Source: CAUZSN01 sp963582345 (GTDB lineage: Bacteria; Planctomycetota; Planctomycetia; Planctomycetales; Planctomycetaceae). From it: a stretch of 7,592 bases of DNA. Made by a program: the position numbers and the translations under genes. Positions 6,085 through 7,592 of this stretch are shown here, in pieces. Within the stretch, counting starts at the first letter, position 1. Each line of letters starts with the position of its first letter. The notes under the pieces are model-generated. The model worked only from the letters and a program-made list of their open reading frames with translations. It was not told the origin of the DNA and made no database searches. The stretch covers positions 1 through 7,592 of the forward strand of contig CAUZSN010000126.1 of NCBI GenBank assembly GCA_963582345.1, given 5' to 3'.

Positions 6085-7357
6085 ATTCTCACGACGCGAA
6101 TTTTTGCGGCAATCGGCGGCTTGGACAGGATTATCGGTTCTGGGAAGTCTTGCAGGATCTGAGGTCGCGCATGGCGCCGAACGGCCCGTCTTGCCGGTGG
6201 CGGGAATCGCGACCGTTTATCGCCGCAATTCGCACGCTGACGTCATCCTGGGAAAAATCCTGGAAGGCTACAACCAGCAAGGTGGACCTGGGCCAGCCTT
6301 GAAAATCGTGTCACTGTATGTCGACCAGTTTTTCAAAGGTGACCTCAGCCGCGACTTAGCCAAAATGTACAAGTTGCCGATTTTCAACACGATCGAGGAA
6401 GCCGTGACTGTTGGTGGAAGCGGGATTCCGGTGGCCGGCGTGTTGAGCATTGGCGAGCACGGGAACTATGCGTCCACACCGGACACCAATCAAAGGATGT
6501 ATCCGCGACGGCGTTTCTTCGATGCGATCATCGCCACGTTCAAGAAACATGAAAAGGTTGTGCCCGTCTTCAGCGACAAGCACTTGTCCTACAACTGGAA
6601 AGACGCTAAACATATGTACGACACGGCCACACGAATGAAGATTCCATTCATGGCTGGTTCGTCCGTGCCGGTGATGTGGCGCAAACCGTCGATCACTGTT
6701 CCGCTCGATTGCGAGATCGAAGAAGTGGTTGGGTTGGGCTACGGCGGAAATGAGTCGTACGGGTTTCATGCGTTAGAAGGCATGCAGTGCATCGCCGAAC
6801 GCCGCAAAGGTGGTGAGACCGGAATCAAATCGGTCCAAGCCGTTCGAGGCGAAGAAATCTGGAGAGCCGAGAAGGAAGGTCGGTGGTCGCGCGACTTGCT
6901 GCTGGCCGCCATGGCCGTGCAACCGTATTCCGTCAAAGGAACGCTGGAAGCTCGCGTCGGCGACAAATCACCGTTCTATCTGGTTGAGTATGAAGACGGC
7001 TTGCGAGCAACCATCACCATGTCTAGTTCGTTAGGCCACAGCTTTGGATGTGCGGTCAAATTGAAAGGCCAGGAGGAACCAGTCGCCTTTGCGTATATGC
7101 GCGAAGACGGCCGACCGTACGGGCACTTCAGCTATCTTCTCGCCGCCATTGAACACATGGTGCACACCGGCAAGCCAGCATATCCCGTCGAACGCACATT
7201 GCTCACGACTGGAGCTTTGGATCGAGCAATGCACAGCTTGGCGAAAGGCAACCGCCGATTTGACACGCCTGAATTGAAGATCGCGTATAAGGCCAACGAG
7301 TGGCCTTTCGCGAAGACGACCATCGGTGTGCCGCCAAAGAATACCGAAAACAACTGA
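6077..7357 (+). CDS. Tat-exported Gfo/Idh/MocA-like protein of unknown function
   Basis: The 426 residues begin with a twin-arginine signal: SRREFLRQSA at 5-14, a hydrophobic stretch to about 28 and a likely cleavage near AHG-AE at 33/34. The mature protein starts with a Rossmann-like strand (PVAGIATVYRRNSHADVI). Conserved-looking blocks follow: GVLSIGEHGNY (121-131), SDKHLSYNW (167-175), PFMAGSSVPVMWRKP (190-204), YGGNESYGFHALE (222-234) and YPVERTLLTTGALDRAMHS (369-387). This layout matches an uncharacterised secreted family in Planctomycetota and Acidobacteria, related to Gfo/Idh/MocA dehydrogenases. The classic nucleotide-binding G-x-G is not obvious, so dehydrogenase activity is not claimed. 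The ATG at 6077 is chosen because it places the Tat motif at residue 5; the longer frame upstream is antisense-like noise. A role in sugar or peptide catabolism is possible but unproven. Confidence 0.8.
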   Translation: MTEFSRREFLRQSAAWTGLSVLGSLAGSEVAHGAERPVLPVAGIATVYRRNSHADVILGKILEGYNQQGGPGPALKIVSLYVDQFFKGDLSRDLAKMYKLPIFNTIEEAVTVGGSGIPVAGVLSIGEHGNYASTPDTNQRMYPRRRFFDAIIATFKKHEKVVPVFSDKHLSYNWKDAKHMYDTATRMKIPFMAGSSVPVMWRKPSITVPLDCEIEEVVGLGYGGNESYGFHALEGMQCIAERRKGGETGIKSVQAVRGEEIWRAEKEGRWSRDLLLAAMAVQPYSVKGTLEARVGDKSPFYLVEYEDGLRATITMSSSLGHSFGCAVKLKGQEEPVAFAYMREDGRPYGHFSYLLAAIEHMVHTGKPAYPVERTLLTTGALDRAMHSLAKGNRRFDTPELKIAYKANEWPFAKTTIGVPPKNTENN

Positions 7358-7512
7358 AAGATCTATACGGAAAGCTTGAAGGGGACCTACAGTTTGGATC
7401 GACAACGTTTCTCTGATCGTGGTATTATGTCAGCACTCATGCAGTTTGAGCGCGCCAAGAGCCGGCGAATCATACGAACCTTGTGAATGTACGCGGTTGG
7501 AAGGAACAAGCG
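7358..7512. other. Intergenic spacer before the amidase
   Basis: I see no gene in these 155 bases. A purine-rich AAGGA at 7501-7505 lies seven bases before the amidase GTG and fits a ribosome binding site. No clear terminator hairpin follows the Tat-signal gene, so co-transcription of the two genes is possible. Confidence 0.4.
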
Positions 7513-7592
7513 GTGTCGTCTTCCGAAATTTGCTTTTTGACAGCGACGGACTTAGCCAAGCGAATTCGCTCCAAAGAATTGTCGTGCCGCGA
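7513..7592 (+). CDS. Amidase signature family protein, N-terminus only (runs off window)
   Basis: The 26 visible residues, CFLTATDLAKRIRSKELSCR preceded by MSSSEI, match the opening helix of amidase-signature enzymes: L-T-A-x-x-L-A-x-x-I-R-x-K-(E/D)-(L/V)-S. In the full protein this helix comes before the Ser-cisSer-Lys catalytic core, which is beyond the window. The start is taken as GTG at 7513 because AAGGA sits at a good distance. A GTG at 7483 in the same frame would add 10 residues. Family members hydrolyse amides, including the GatA subunit of the tRNA amidotransferase; the substrate cannot be told from this piece. Confidence 0.65.
   Translation, partial: MSSSEICFLTATDLAKRIRSKELSCR

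Overview
The window looks like an accessory, rearranged stretch of a bacterial chromosome, most likely from the Planctomycetota (Pirellulales/Rhodopirellula type). This rests on the Tat-exported Gfo/Idh/MocA-like protein, the PQQ-propeller fragment, the style of the rve-type transposases, GTG starts and roughly balanced GC. It is an inference from gene content, without any database search.

Layout. 1-330: the 5' end of an IS3-family insertion sequence (orfA, minus strand), which has landed in a tyrosine recombinase gene (328-1113, minus) and removed its catalytic domain. 1114-1331: the recombinase upstream region, with a perfect 12-bp inverted repeat. 1332-1415: a tRNA-Leu(CAA)-like gene with a damaged 3' half. 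1577-2895: a single-ORF DDE element whose transposase reads through but has lost two of its three catalytic acids. 2958-4253 (ends tentative): a second, related element with an intact DDE triad. 4263-4308 and 5613-5648: two 3'-half fragments of a tRNA-Arg(ACG) gene in direct orientation, about 1.34 kb apart. Between them lie a PD-(D/E)XK-type nuclease-like gene that has lost its 5' end (4355-5113) and the first 52 codons of a gene resembling HNH-endonuclease-linked proteins (5133-5291). From 5768: a short repeated motif, a C-terminal PQQ-propeller fragment (5848-6084), an intact Tat-signal protein (6077-7357) and the start of an amidase (7513 onward).

Reading. Almost everything up to about 6080 is debris at a tRNA-associated integration hotspot: a recombinase broken by an IS, an altered tRNA, two tRNA-derived att-like repeats, and a two-gene nuclease module, possibly a defence system, cut at both ends. 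The only clearly intact non-transposon gene is the Tat-exported protein, followed by the amidase start. The most informative point is the junction at about 4308, where tRNA-Arg T-arm sequence is joined in frame to the nuclease E-x-K core, so the open reading frame starts downstream of its own catalytic motif.
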